From Hysterium pulicare CBS 123377 (taxonomy: Eukaryota > Ascomycota > Dothideomycetes > Hysteriales > Hysteriaceae), in NCBI GenBank assembly GCA_000467715.1, contig AJFK01000008.1:83043-147042 (forward strand): 64,000 nucleotides of DNA, written 5' to 3'. Position numbers and translations under genes: made by a program. The notes beneath the pieces were generated by a model, which saw only the letters and a list, made by a program, of their open reading frames with translations, searched no databases and was not told where the DNA came from. Within the stretch, counting starts at the first letter, position 1. Every line of letters starts with the position of its first letter. Below are positions 37,160 to 48,134 of the stretch, one piece after another.

Positions 37160-39181
37160 ATGAAGTTCTCTGCTACTCTTCTTTTCTCTGGCCTGGTTGC
37201 CCAGCAGGTTTCTGCTACTTTTTGGGATCTTCATGCTCCCAGCTTCAACTGCCCCTCCAACACCAATAATGAATGTTCGGACAAGCAACAAGGTGGCTTT
37301 GACTGGAGTGATCTTCCTACCGGATCATTCTCTAGTTATGGCGAGTTCTCTTTCCAGGGCTTCACCTGCGCAAATAGCTTCTTCAAACGTGATTCTGTCA
37401 CCAAGAGGACTTTTGGCAGCAAGTGCATCAAGGGTTCGGTCTCCAATTCTCAACCAGCTTCCTTCTCCTGCGAAAAGTCGACTGGATTTTCCGTGACAGA
37501 GCTGCAAGTCTCCGTTGAGTTTGACTGCGACCTTGAGTTCCACTATGGTATGGAGGATGGTTCTACTTGCAAGCAGACCTCATCCTGCAAGAAAGAGGGA
37601 ACTACCGTCCAGAACACTCAGTGTGGAGGAGCCAAATCCGTTCAGGTATTCCTCGGTAGCCACCAACAGCAAGGCAAGGACAGTTGCTCTATTGGTATTC
37701 ACAGCATTGGATTCGACTGCAATTCTTCGAAAACCAGCTCGGTCTCGATTCCAACCCCTTATGTTTCCAGCACGGCAATATCCTCCGTCCCAGCTCAAAG
37801 TACGGTCGAGTCCACCCTCGCCGAGTCTACTGTGATCCTTTCAACAGCCGCGAGCACTGGAAATCTCAGTATTCCTGCAGTTGCTACTTCCACTTCTGAG
37901 GTCTTGCCCGAGTCTCAAGCTTCGGTTCCTCTTACTACGAGCACTATCTTCAGCACAACCACTATGACTGTTACTAGCTGCGCTGAGACTATTACGAACT
38001 GCCCAGCACATTCTACTGTTGTTGTTACGTCAATCATTGCTGTCAGCACTACCGTCTGCCCAGTTACCGAAGCCGGTTCCACTGCTGTTGCTCCGACTAC
38101 CGCTGTCGAATCTACCGCTGTTCTTACCTCTACCGCTGCTGAATCCACTGCTGTTATTGTCTCTACGGCAGTCGAGTCCACGATTGCCGAGGCCTCCAGC
38201 TCTGCTATCATCACAACGTCTGTACCTCTACCTTCTACGCCATCAACTCCTTCCGGAGGTTGCCCCGCAGTTCTTCCAAAGTGCATGAACACCTGGATGC
38301 AATTGAAGTCCAAATGCAAGGATAACAGCGACTACCAATGCTACTGCCAGGACGCGGAGCTTACGAAGAGCATCATCGACTGTGTCTCCGCTTGGGGTGT
38401 CTCTAGCTCGGAGATTTCGGCCGCTCTGTCATACCTTGCTGGTATCTGTGCTCAATTCATCCCCCAGAATCCGGGCATCATCACCAACTGCCCCAGCACA
38501 ATCACTCTTGGAGCCACCTCCCCGCCTTCCTCTTCCCTAGTGGTTTCAACTGTCATCGCTTCATCGGCTCCTGCTTCCAGTGTTGTGGAGGTTACCTCTT
38601 CTGCAGTCGAATCAACCGTAGTCGTTCCATCGGTTCCTGCTTCAAGTGCTGGGGAGGCCATCTCTTCTGCAGTCGGTTCGATTGTAGTTGTTCCATCAGC
38701 TCCTGCTTCTAGTGCTGGAGCCGTCACTTCTTTCGCCTTGACCACGGCTCCCGAAACCACAATAGCGCCGGCTTCATCTGTCGCAAGCTATATAATTCCC
38801 GTCACTACCATTACCTACCAAACTACCGTCACAGTTCCTTGTGTCAGCTCTGGCGTTACGATTTCCGGATCAAGCACTCTGTCAACTGTATCAACAGCCA
38901 TTACTGTACCCCAGGTTGTCTTCACAACGCAAACTGCCACCGCACCAGGAGTAACGGCATCCCAACCCGTTGGCTTGGTCCCCGGCACCCCTGCACCGGT
39001 TACCGCAACCCAAACTGAAGCTGCCGCCTCGTCATCTTTCGGCACAATCGTTGTCCCTACCGGCAACGGCACCGCCACTTCATCTCAAATTCCTCTCTTC
39101 ACTGGTGCAGCATCAACCGTCAGCTCCAGCTCTTTCGCACCTCTTGCCCTCGGCGCTATCCTCGCGCTCTTCGCTTTGTAA
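37160..39181 (+). CDS. GPI-anchored CFEM-domain cell-wall protein
   Basis: A single exon of 673 residues. A signal peptide (MKFSATLLFSGLVAQQVSA) leads to a Cys-rich N-terminal region (20-195, about 12 Cys). A Ser/Thr-rich mucin-like stalk (196-367) has many STAVES/TAAEST units. The CFEM domain lies at about 368-444 with eight Cys: C-x6-C, C-x8 or so, CxC, then Cys at IDC, GIC and TNC. A second Ser/Thr-rich stalk contains 22-residue repeats. The end is a GPI-type tail: small residues STVSSSS, then a hydrophobic LALGAILALFAL. CFEM proteins bind heme or act at the cell surface in adhesion, wall stability and, in pathogens, virulence. The Asp usually used as axial heme ligand is not obvious in this copy, so heme binding is uncertain. 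Confidence 0.9.
   Translation: MKFSATLLFSGLVAQQVSATFWDLHAPSFNCPSNTNNECSDKQQGGFDWSDLPTGSFSSYGEFSFQGFTCANSFFKRDSVTKRTFGSKCIKGSVSNSQPASFSCEKSTGFSVTELQVSVEFDCDLEFHYGMEDGSTCKQTSSCKKEGTTVQNTQCGGAKSVQVFLGSHQQQGKDSCSIGIHSIGFDCNSSKTSSVSIPTPYVSSTAISSVPAQSTVESTLAESTVILSTAASTGNLSIPAVATSTSEVLPESQASVPLTTSTIFSTTTMTVTSCAETITNCPAHSTVVVTSIIAVSTTVCPVTEAGSTAVAPTTAVESTAVLTSTAAESTAVIVSTAVESTIAEASSSAIITTSVPLPSTPSTPSGGCPAVLPKCMNTWMQLKSKCKDNSDYQCYCQDAELTKSIIDCVSAWGVSSSEISAALSYLAGICAQFIPQNPGIITNCPSTITLGATSPPSSSLVVSTVIASSAPASSVVEVTSSAVESTVVVPSVPASSAGEAISSAVGSIVVVPSAPASSAGAVTSFALTTAPETTIAPASSVASYIIPVTTITYQTTVTVPCVSSGVTISGSSTLSTVSTAITVPQVVFTTQTATAPGVTASQPVGLVPGTPAPVTATQTEAAASSSFGTIVVPTGNGTATSSQIPLFTGAASTVSSSSFAPLALGAILALFAL
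38551..38735 (+). repeat. 66-bp tandem repeat in CFEM protein stalk
   Basis: Almost three copies of a 66-bp in-frame unit encode VxPSxPASSAGxxxSSAVxS-like 22-residue repeats (about residues 464-525). Copies differ at several codons. Such repeats in wall proteins usually vary in number between strains. Confidence 0.7.
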
Positions 39182-40051
39182 ATGTGAGGAATTATAGCAT
39201 ATATTTAATGGGGTATCTGTGATACATGGGATTTTGCATTTTCAGGGTAATTAGCGAGGGTGGGTTCCAACATAATTTTTACTCGGCCAGAGCATTGCAG
39301 GCGTTTGCTTTGAACAGCGGTCGAGATTGGATTCGCGACTTTCCTTAAGAGGGTTCTAAATGTAATCTTAGTGTGTGGGTTGGATACCATAGCAATCTTT
39401 TGCTAATACAAGTGTTGAAATAAATACCAAGATTCGGTAGCGCATGATGTGAAGTGATTTTCAATTCCCATTGCTCTAACAATGCTTTTCTACCCGTCTA
39501 TCGATTATTAAGACTCTGTGAAAGGCTTTAAGTCTAGTTCATATTATGAAGCGGACCCAGAAGATAACATAGTAAATTTATCCTATTAAGCTCTAGTAGA
39601 ATAAGAATAATTAAAACTACTAGAATACAATAGAGATGTAAAATGTAACTCTAGCATATATGTGCGCACCTACTAACTTCGGTGCCAGAAGTCTACGCAG
39701 GTCGTTCTGACTCTGGGAAAGTCATTGAAGCCAGTTGCCCTTGTTAAGACCATCAGGAAAGTGCCTTTATACATAGATCTTGTACGAGTATAAGGTTTCT
39801 AAATAGACAGGAGGCTAACCTATACGCATCCTACCTATAGGAAGGCTTTTGTTTTTGATTCTAGTTTTGTGGACTTGCGATAATGATGTGGTGTTGATTG
39901 ACGAGCTGGATCTGCAGCCAGCCGACGTCACCGCGATCCTCGGTTCCCTGCGGGAAAGTTGCGCGACTTCCTCTCACCCCAGCCCTTTTTGTTGATCATC
40001 TTTCTGCTGTGTCAACCCAACGCTGGGGAACGTTTCGGAGGTGGCTACAGC
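39182..40051. other. Spacer with AT-rich, RIP-like patch
   Basis: 870 bp between the CFEM gene and NCA2. Around 39530-39860 the DNA is A/T-rich with many TA steps and short degenerate words (e.g. CTAGTAGAAT / CTACTAGAAT), the look of a RIP-mutated repeat. The last 150 bp form the NCA2 promoter. Confidence 0.45.
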
Positions 40052-42314
40052 ATGTCTTTTGTTGTTGAGTAAGTCCACGATCTCACCCATCTATAGTCCA
40101 ATCCTTATTGACCTGTATTACAGCCAGATCCGTCGGATCGATGGCCAACTTGATCGGCTACAGCTGTCAAGCCTCCACTCTACCGCGGGCTCGGGTCAAA
40201 CCTTCACCCTAAGTGCTGAGGAAGCCCACGACCCAGCAAAGACATCCCGAATCAACCAATTACAGACTCTGATCAAGAGCCTGTCTACTACATCTTCCGC
40301 AAAATCACCGCTCTCCTCAGTAAACAAGATCAAGTCAATTCTTGATGAGGCGGACATATCCATCCACTGCTCCACATGCTCTCGATACTTCGGTCAGGGT
40401 GAAGAACGCCAGGATGGACATCAAGGAGATTCCTCATATGAACACGAACTCGAATGGTTACTTCTAGGCAAAGCAACGACACAAGCGTATGGCCAGGTTC
40501 TCAATACAATTTTAGAACAGACGATACCTTTGAGCGACGACATCTGGTATTGGGATGATATTCTAGGCTCATACAGATATGCTGGATTATACTCTATTCA
40601 AACATCGCCGCTACGTTTCTGGAAATGGTCAAAAGACATCTATCGTGACGTTCGCGTCCGAGGAGGAGCTTTGACGGAAGGTTGGGGCCGCTTTTATGAC
40701 CTTGTAAAAGACGTCGTACATGAGCGGTCAATAGCAGACATTCAGAAACGTGTTATTTCACCTTTGGCCTTGGTTCGGAGCGAAGCTACACGGAAACAGG
40801 CACAGTTGAAACGAATACGGGAGATCAATGCGAATGCTTTAGGTGTGCTTATCGGTGAAGGGCTGAGTAACGAAAGGTGGTGATCCTGTAAATATTCGTG
40901 AATATGGAAGCTAACGCCCCAGCAGTATCCATGAAGATGGACTTCGGAGTCCGGGTGGTCTTGTAAATCAGGAGAACCGCCATCGATGGAAGAGCTCGGT
41001 CGTAAAGAGCATCGCCCTTATGGATGCTGTGGTCCAGACTGTCAGTGATGCCGATCTATCGGCAGACAAATTCAATGATTCTGTGGCTGCGATGACCGAA
41101 GATGATCACTATTACGAGCTCCATGAGGCATCCGGAGAGAGGACGGTAACTTCTCTTAAGCCGTCTGAAGTCGCAGATCGTTTGCAATCTCTACTCACCC
41201 TAGCACTACCGAAATACTCCACGAGCTTCGGTGCGTGCGTGAAACAAAATGGTCGACCTTCTCGAATCATTCGTTACTGGTTGCCAGCGTCATTACTGAT
41301 AGTATGTCTTAGACTTCAAGAAACCCATTTTTTGAGTTCGAATTATCTGATTATTATAGGTATCTTCCAGCACGATCTTGCGAATCGCTGTCAACCGTAA
41401 AGCTGAGATAATCACTTGGATAAGAGAGTTCGGCGCAACAGTAATGGACTTTTGGACCAACTGGGTTCTGGAGCCAACTAAAAAGGTAATCGGTACTATC
41501 CGACATGACGAATCAAGTGAAGTCTCTATCCTCAGCAAACGAAGTCTCGAGGGCGACCGGGCAAGCTTAGAGCGTATGGTTGTTGACTTTGCCGTGGAAC
41601 ATCCCGATGGGAGCCCTTTGAATGAAACCCAAATCGCCGACATTCGCGCAAAAGTAAGAGAGGGAGACCTAACCCCGGTACTGAAAGCATACGAAAAAGA
41701 TATGAAGAGTCCAATCATGGGCTCTATTCGGGGAAGTTTGGTCCAAGCACTATTGATCCAGGTCCAGAAGACGAAAGTCGACGTAGAGGTTGCGATGAGT
41801 GGAATTGACTCGATCTTGAAAAGCCAGGAATTGCTCTTTGGGTGTGGTTATTCGTATCCTTGTTGATCATGAAACTAACTCGACCAGGTTTATTGGCCTT
41901 ACGCCTGGTGTACTCGTAACTATTGGTGTTTGGAGGTGGCTTAGCGGGACCTTCAGCAGCCGGAAGGGCACCAAGAAAGGAACCAGACAGGGACAACTGC
42001 TGCTAATATTACGGTACGAGAATCGACACTGGCTTGATGAATAGCAAGGTACTAATTTATTGACCAGCAACATCGATCGCATACTTGTCGGTGCAACGCC
42101 TACTGAGTTTGGTGAGATGTCATATAAAGACCACGGCCTTCTTCTATGTGAGGTGCATATGCTACGGCAAACTACCAGTACAGTCCTCCCAAGACGAGTA
42201 TTCCGCGACTTCCTGGAAGAGATTGACGAGCTTGTTGATATTCGATCGGGTCTAGAAAAGCAGCAAAAAGTAGTGGAGAGGATACGGTGGGCTTATTCCA
42301 AGTGGTTCACATGA
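40052..42314 (+). CDS. NCA2: Nuclear control of ATPase protein 2 (Nca2)
   Basis: Six exons (40052..40068, 40124..40876, 40926..41301, 41360..41841, 41888..42013, 42068..42314) give 666 residues. The family pattern is clear: SFVVDQIRRIDGQLDRLQ at the start, an ELEWLLLGKATTQAYG segment, DDIWYWDDILGSYRYAGLYS, and the mitochondrial membrane part. Two hydrophobic segments are visible (YWLPASLLIVSSSTILRIAV near 370-395 and FIGLTPGVLVTIGVWRWL near 545-562). The C-terminus has GLLLCEVHMLR and RRVFRDFLEEIDEL. Yeast Nca2 helps express ATP synthase subunits 6 and 8 in mitochondria, and related proteins sit in the outer membrane. No classical presequence is seen. Confidence 0.92.
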
Positions 42315-42952
42315 AAAGGACTATGACGTATGTTCATCATACTCTTTCGTCTTCTCATGTCTCCTTTTGGGTCAGGCATAAAGTGGAAAAGTAGATTAAG
42401 TTGGATCTGTGGCGTTGCTTGTGGCGAGACAACAGCCGCATCGTTATGTCATGCACAAATACCCACTCAAACGAATATTCTTTGGAAAGATACATAGAAT
42501 GTAAGAGCTAGGCTTGTATTTTGAACTTTAGAGTTGGTTGTGCCTATGTCGTAGAATGTCCAAATGGCATGCGCAATCGTACTCAGTGAATGTCTCAATC
42601 TCTTTGGCGTAACTCTGCTCGCGGCCAGCATGTTGCGCCTCGATTCGCTTGGTTCGATGCTTGGCGATGCGGACCTCAACCTCATAACCCTGCGCCTGTG
42701 ACTTCAAGTACACCCAACAGCTGCCTTGTGAAAGAGCGACTCCTTCAAAACACCTCTCGACCAAGCCCGCCTTTTCTACTTTACTAACTTCTTCCTGGAC
42801 CTAGTCGAAGAAAGCCGCCAACCATCCTCCTTTGGCCCCCGTAACGAACTACTCCGATCTAGCACCAAAGCCGTCAGAGGCGGGTGCGTTCGGTGCCTTC
42901 TACGCTACCTATTACAACAATCTACAATAACCCTGTATAAACGTCCACCACC
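42315..42952. promoter_or_regulatory. NCA2 3' region / SEC4 promoter
   Basis: 638 bp between two tandem plus-strand genes. The last 150 bp before 42953 are C/A-rich and leader-like, ending ACCACC before the ATG (good start context). No other gene is evident. Confidence 0.5.
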
Positions 42953-43773
<821 letters not shown>

Positions 43774-46161
43774 TTTAGTGCAAGGCGTCTGGCGGTGTGG
43801 GTTGCGCAGTTGATTAGAGCAGCAGGGGAGAGTGTGAGAGGGGATGAAGAGCTAAGGCATTGGTGAGGGTGGCTACGTTCTGCATTTCCTAGAATGCAGT
43901 GGAATGACACCTCGTTTCAATTTCTCTCTGCACGCAAGTCTATAGGTGTGTGACGGTGTTGCCCCGGGATTCCGTTTCCGTTTCCTTTCTTTCAATTTCC
44001 TCATTACCGGAGTTTTTGAGCTTTAGGAGTCAGTCTTTTCTTGTTTCTCGTTAGTTGCATTTGTATATCGACCAAGTTCCTTTTGGTTTGGTTCTCCGTC
44101 TGCCTATCTACTTTCTGGCGGTATATCTTTGCTCTCGTTATTCCCTTTCACCGAATTTGTAGCTGAGAAGGGGAAGAGACCGAGAGGCTTGTTATTACAA
44201 GGCGTTGGTAGTACGGTGGGAGTGGATAGAAAGACAGACAGACAATTTCGAACTCAGAAAGCTGCAATGCGTCGTTGTGGTGAAAGTGCTCTTGTAGATT
44301 AATGCTAATAATATTATAGACCGTCAGTACAAGATGTGCTAGATACTATTATGTGTTGTTTAGCTAAATATAGTGAGTTGGACTCTTCTTTAGATCTCTT
44401 GTCGTTGATTTCTCTCTGTTGAATTTCGTCTCGATGTATGGGCTTAATCGGTCTTTGGCAGCATACCTCAATACTTCACCCATTCAACGAAGCTCCTAGC
44501 TTATTTTTGAGAGTCTACATATACTTTTATATCAATCTTTTATATTCTCTACTTTGCATACAACTCTCTTCTCTTTTCTTTACTACCTTAAACTAGCCTC
44601 AGCACTTCTACCTTACCCCTATTCCCCCCCACACATTCAAATCCTCTATACCCTCTTTCCCATATACCCAATCCAATCTAAAGCCACCTTCCTGAAACCC
44701 CCGTCCATTACCTCACCACCACCACCACCTAAGGCAACCCCATTTGCAACCCAATCACAGTCCCTCCAATCACAAGCCCAGCCCATCCCGGCACTCTCCT
44801 CAATCCTAGCCGTATCAAATATCCCCAAACCAAACACCTCTCGAACCTCCATTCTTCCGCTCGCCGTTCCTGTTCCCTACATCGACTAGCTCATCGCCGT
44901 GATCGGATAGGAATAGGCAAGAGATGACTCGTTACAATCCTATCTTTTGGCTCGAGTAAAAAGATTCTTGATCCCTTGTTCCTATTCCTCATCCAGATCC
45001 CTCCCATTCGTCCCCGTCCTCTCAAATTCTCATCCTATCCCAATGCCCCCCTTCTACCTACGAGCGGCATCAACTACCCACTACGCAGCACTCCCACTTA
45101 CCGCGCATACACAGACAAATAACAACCTCCTCTTAAAGCTAAAAAGCCCCGCTCATATGCACTTCCCATCCCGGCCCCCCGCCGCCTTATCTCACCTCAT
45201 CCATCTGTCTCAGGATCCAGCTCTGAACTCTGTAGGGAGCCGCTGACTTACTATTGTTCAATGATGCGAGATATAGAGTAGACGCCGGGAAAGGGGGGCG
45301 GGACAACATGGGGAAAGATGCTGTTCTAGAAGGGGTCGAAAGGAGGGGTGGGGCAGTTGGATAGTGGCGTCGGGCATGGTAGGTGGATGTTGGGGTTTTT
45401 AAGATGGTGGGTTGGAGGGACTTGGGATTTTTGATGATTGAGTTTGGTTTTATTCCGGAGAAATGGATTGGGATGGGTGAGGTTGATTTGATTGTTTAGG
45501 GAGGGAAAGGAGAAACGAGAAGGATGGGTTTTATACACTGTGTGCCCACTCTAGATCTTATTGAACTGTAGTTGATAATTTAGTTTCATGGTGATTTACG
45601 CATATTTGAATATGTATTTTCGTATAATAGGTTTGTGATAAGTCTACTAGACTTTAATGCAATAAGCAAGGGGCTTGTTATAACAATATGTAGACTTTGG
45701 ACAGATTATCAAAAGTCTCCTACTTCTTGGAGACTATCAGAGGAAGTATCAAAATACTAAAGCTTGGTTAATAATAGATAGAAAAAGAGATGTTTTAGAA
45801 GTTTAATTATTATTATAGATTTTACCTACCTACCTTAACCTAAGAGAAGGGTATAAAGGTAGTCTCAGCTTGGTATAACTCAGCTAAAGTCATAAATAGC
45901 TCTATGTATACATCAGTGCCAGAACGCTGAATATCTCATTTTCGACATAACGAGAAAATCAAGGGCTGCTTTTGGTGTGAGTCCGCGTTTCAACGAAAAG
46001 AGAAGCATCGGAAAAGCACGACATATCGCGCGTGTGAAATCCGTAGAATCTCCATGCCCCCAACACCATGCTAAAAAATCAAAGGCATTCCCCCATAATG
46101 TGCATCTATGCATGAATTTTCGTTGCCCAGTCTCATTATCATCCCGAATCGAGTCCTCGCA
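43774..46161. other. 2.4 kb spacer with C-rich and AT-rich blocks
   Basis: The first few hundred bases are the SEC4 3' region. From about 44550 to 45250 the plus strand is C/T/A-rich; from 45290 to 45530 it is G-rich. The open frames here are low-complexity Pro/Ser or Lys/Asn translations and are not genes. Bases 45540-45900 are A/T-rich with dense TA steps, like a RIP-mutated element. Confidence 0.45.
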
Positions 46162-47724
46162 TTACACATAGCCAGGCCCAAACCTCGCAATCTCCAACTC
46201 ATTCTTCAGTCGTTGGTTCTCATTCGAGACATCCTGAATCTCCTTGTTCCTCTGCTCCAGTTCCCGGCGTAGCTGCCCAACCTCTCTCCTTAATATCTCT
46301 ACCTCATCACCTCGTTGCTGCTGCTGCTGCGCGCTGACATTGCGTAAAGCGTCGTTGCATTGAGCTACCAACAGCGGATCGATCTCCGGATGAAATCGAT
46401 TCTCGTGAACGCGGGTTTCGGGTGGATCGACGAGCATTTGCGTATCCACTTCGTCAAGAAGGGTCTCGCCGACCACTTGTCCGGCATGTTTTCTAGCGCG
46501 CTTGATCTGGGCTCGCATGTTGTAGACGTCGCGTTTGAAGATGCGGATTCCGGGGAGCTTTTCTTGGAGGACTTTGACGGTTCTCCCTACGCCTCGGTCG
46601 CGTCCTTGGCCGCCTTTTTTCAGCATCTCTTGCTCTACTATCCGCCATACCAAGCCTCCGCTTTCGAGACTATGAGACGGGTGTGCCTGGTTCGGGTCAT
46701 TATTAACTTCCGTCTCTTCACCATTGCCCATTGGAGCCGTTGGGGGCTGCACATGGCTATTAATTGCACGTTGGAAGTCTTCATCAACGACTCTCCCTTC
46801 CTTATGCATTCTCTCCTTTTCCTCGCGCGCGGTGACACCTCCGAGTCCAATCCTCCCTCCTTGCACTCCCCATGTTCTCTTCCTCTGTACAGCCCACCCC
46901 TCGACTGCCCTGCCTTCGTGATTATGCTCTCCCACGCCCACCCGGAGCACCCAACTACCGTCCTCTTGTTTCTTGCCCTCGATCCACATCTTACACCCAG
47001 TCTTGGATGATTGTCTATTCTTCCGCACACGCGTCTCCGCAGTGAGTTTGTGGGTATTCTTGGGCGCACCGTAGCATACACACGCAAGCTTGATCCGCGA
47101 TCGGTTCTTTGCGGTTGTGTTAATAGATAGTGCGTAACCGTGCTCCGCAGCATACTCTTGGGCGTATCTATGGAGCTCGGTAAATGATGAGTGGAGAGAC
47201 TCAATTGGTGGAAGCATGTCGTATTCGCCTGTGGTGTTCGGTTCAATCGGTGGAGGGGGTACATGTGCTCCGTAGAAGGAAGGGTGAGTCGCGACGACGG
47301 GATGAAGCATCTCGAAGTCATTCCGATTGGCTGGTGGGGTTTGTGAGTGAGACATAGAATGGTCCGCAGAGTGGTGGTGTTGTTGTTGAGGGAAATGGGC
47401 GTTCATGTCAAATTCACTTTGATTGGATGAATGCGGAGGTGCTCGCTGGGATTCGGATGAATGATGATTATTGGAGGGGGCGGAATTAGTAGGGAGGTTT
47501 GGGTCGAGGTGCGAGTCATCCAGGTGCGAATTGTACATGCCGTTATTGGGGGGTGTAGTTGGCGTTGCGGCATCGCGGGCATGCTCGAGACGAGAACGCG
47601 TCGAGTAAGGCAGTCTTGTAGGCGTCACCTGGGGGATATCGGTAGGAAGAGCCCCGAAGATTGGGACATTGCTGTCGGGAGCGACACCATGGTGATTGGC
47701 GTTGAGCGTAGTTGCAGAGCTCAT
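46162..47724 (-). CDS. FAR1/MULE-derived DNA-binding protein with C-terminal coiled coil
   Basis: A single exon of 520 residues. The N-terminal 180 are His/Asn/Ser/Gln-rich and disordered. Residues about 180-275 form a FAR1-type (WRKY-GCM1-like) zinc domain: helix SFTELHRYAQEYAAEHGYAL, then ACVCYG, TGCKMW and GVGEHNHEG supplying Cys/Cys and His-x-His. In Mutator-like elements this domain sits before a transposase. Here it is followed by a charged linker, RIFKRDVYNMRAQIKRARK-like basic helix and a coiled coil (EVEILRREVGQLRRELEQR), with no DDE catalytic core. This is the arrangement of a transposase domain reused as a transcription factor. A poly-Gln run (five CAG/CAA) precedes the coil. The targets are unknown. 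Confidence 0.75.
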   Translation of the reverse strand: MSSATTLNANHHGVAPDSNVPIFGALPTDIPQVTPTRLPYSTRSRLEHARDAATPTTPPNNGMYNSHLDDSHLDPNLPTNSAPSNNHHSSESQRAPPHSSNQSEFDMNAHFPQQQHHHSADHSMSHSQTPPANRNDFEMLHPVVATHPSFYGAHVPPPPIEPNTTGEYDMLPPIESLHSSFTELHRYAQEYAAEHGYALSINTTAKNRSRIKLACVCYGAPKNTHKLTAETRVRKNRQSSKTGCKMWIEGKKQEDGSWVLRVGVGEHNHEGRAVEGWAVQRKRTWGVQGGRIGLGGVTAREEKERMHKEGRVVDEDFQRAINSHVQPPTAPMGNGEETEVNNDPNQAHPSHSLESGGLVWRIVEQEMLKKGGQGRDRGVGRTVKVLQEKLPGIRIFKRDVYNMRAQIKRARKHAGQVVGETLLDEVDTQMLVDPPETRVHENRFHPEIDPLLVAQCNDALRNVSAQQQQQRGDEVEILRREVGQLRRELEQRNKEIQDVSNENQRLKNELEIARFGPGYV

Positions 47725-48134
47725 GGTACAAGAATGGTCATTGGAGATGCAGTAGATAGGGAGTGTGTTGTGCTTTGGAGTGAGTGATTTGAGGATGTTT
47801 GGTGGACTAACATTTATCCGAGCACGGGAACGCGCAGCTAATATCTAGGGGTTGGTAGACTGGACAACATAACCAATTTCAATCATTTGTTGCTTTGGTT
47901 GAATCAAATCGAGGGCAGCCAGATTGCGACTTGCAGAAATAATTGAAGATATTTTATCATTCGTAAGAGTTCTCACGCACTCGACGCAGCCAGACGAGTG
48001 ATAGCTATAATATATACATAAAGTCTCGGGACACCCCATCATTCATTACATCCTAACATTTTCTGATCCATCATAACATCTGTAGTTTGTACTTCTTCGT
48101 TTCGAAATATCGTGCATGCTGACCTAACAGTTCT
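47725..48134. other. Spacer, FAR1-like promoter / Rds1 3' region
   Basis: 410 bp in tandem minus-strand orientation; a TATAATATATACATA stretch lies near 48007-48021. No gene is seen. Confidence 0.4.

Noticed and set aside
44554-45538. Pro/Ser- and Lys/Asn-rich open frames after SEC4
   Set aside because: They follow directly from C-rich and G-rich base composition and show no coding pattern.
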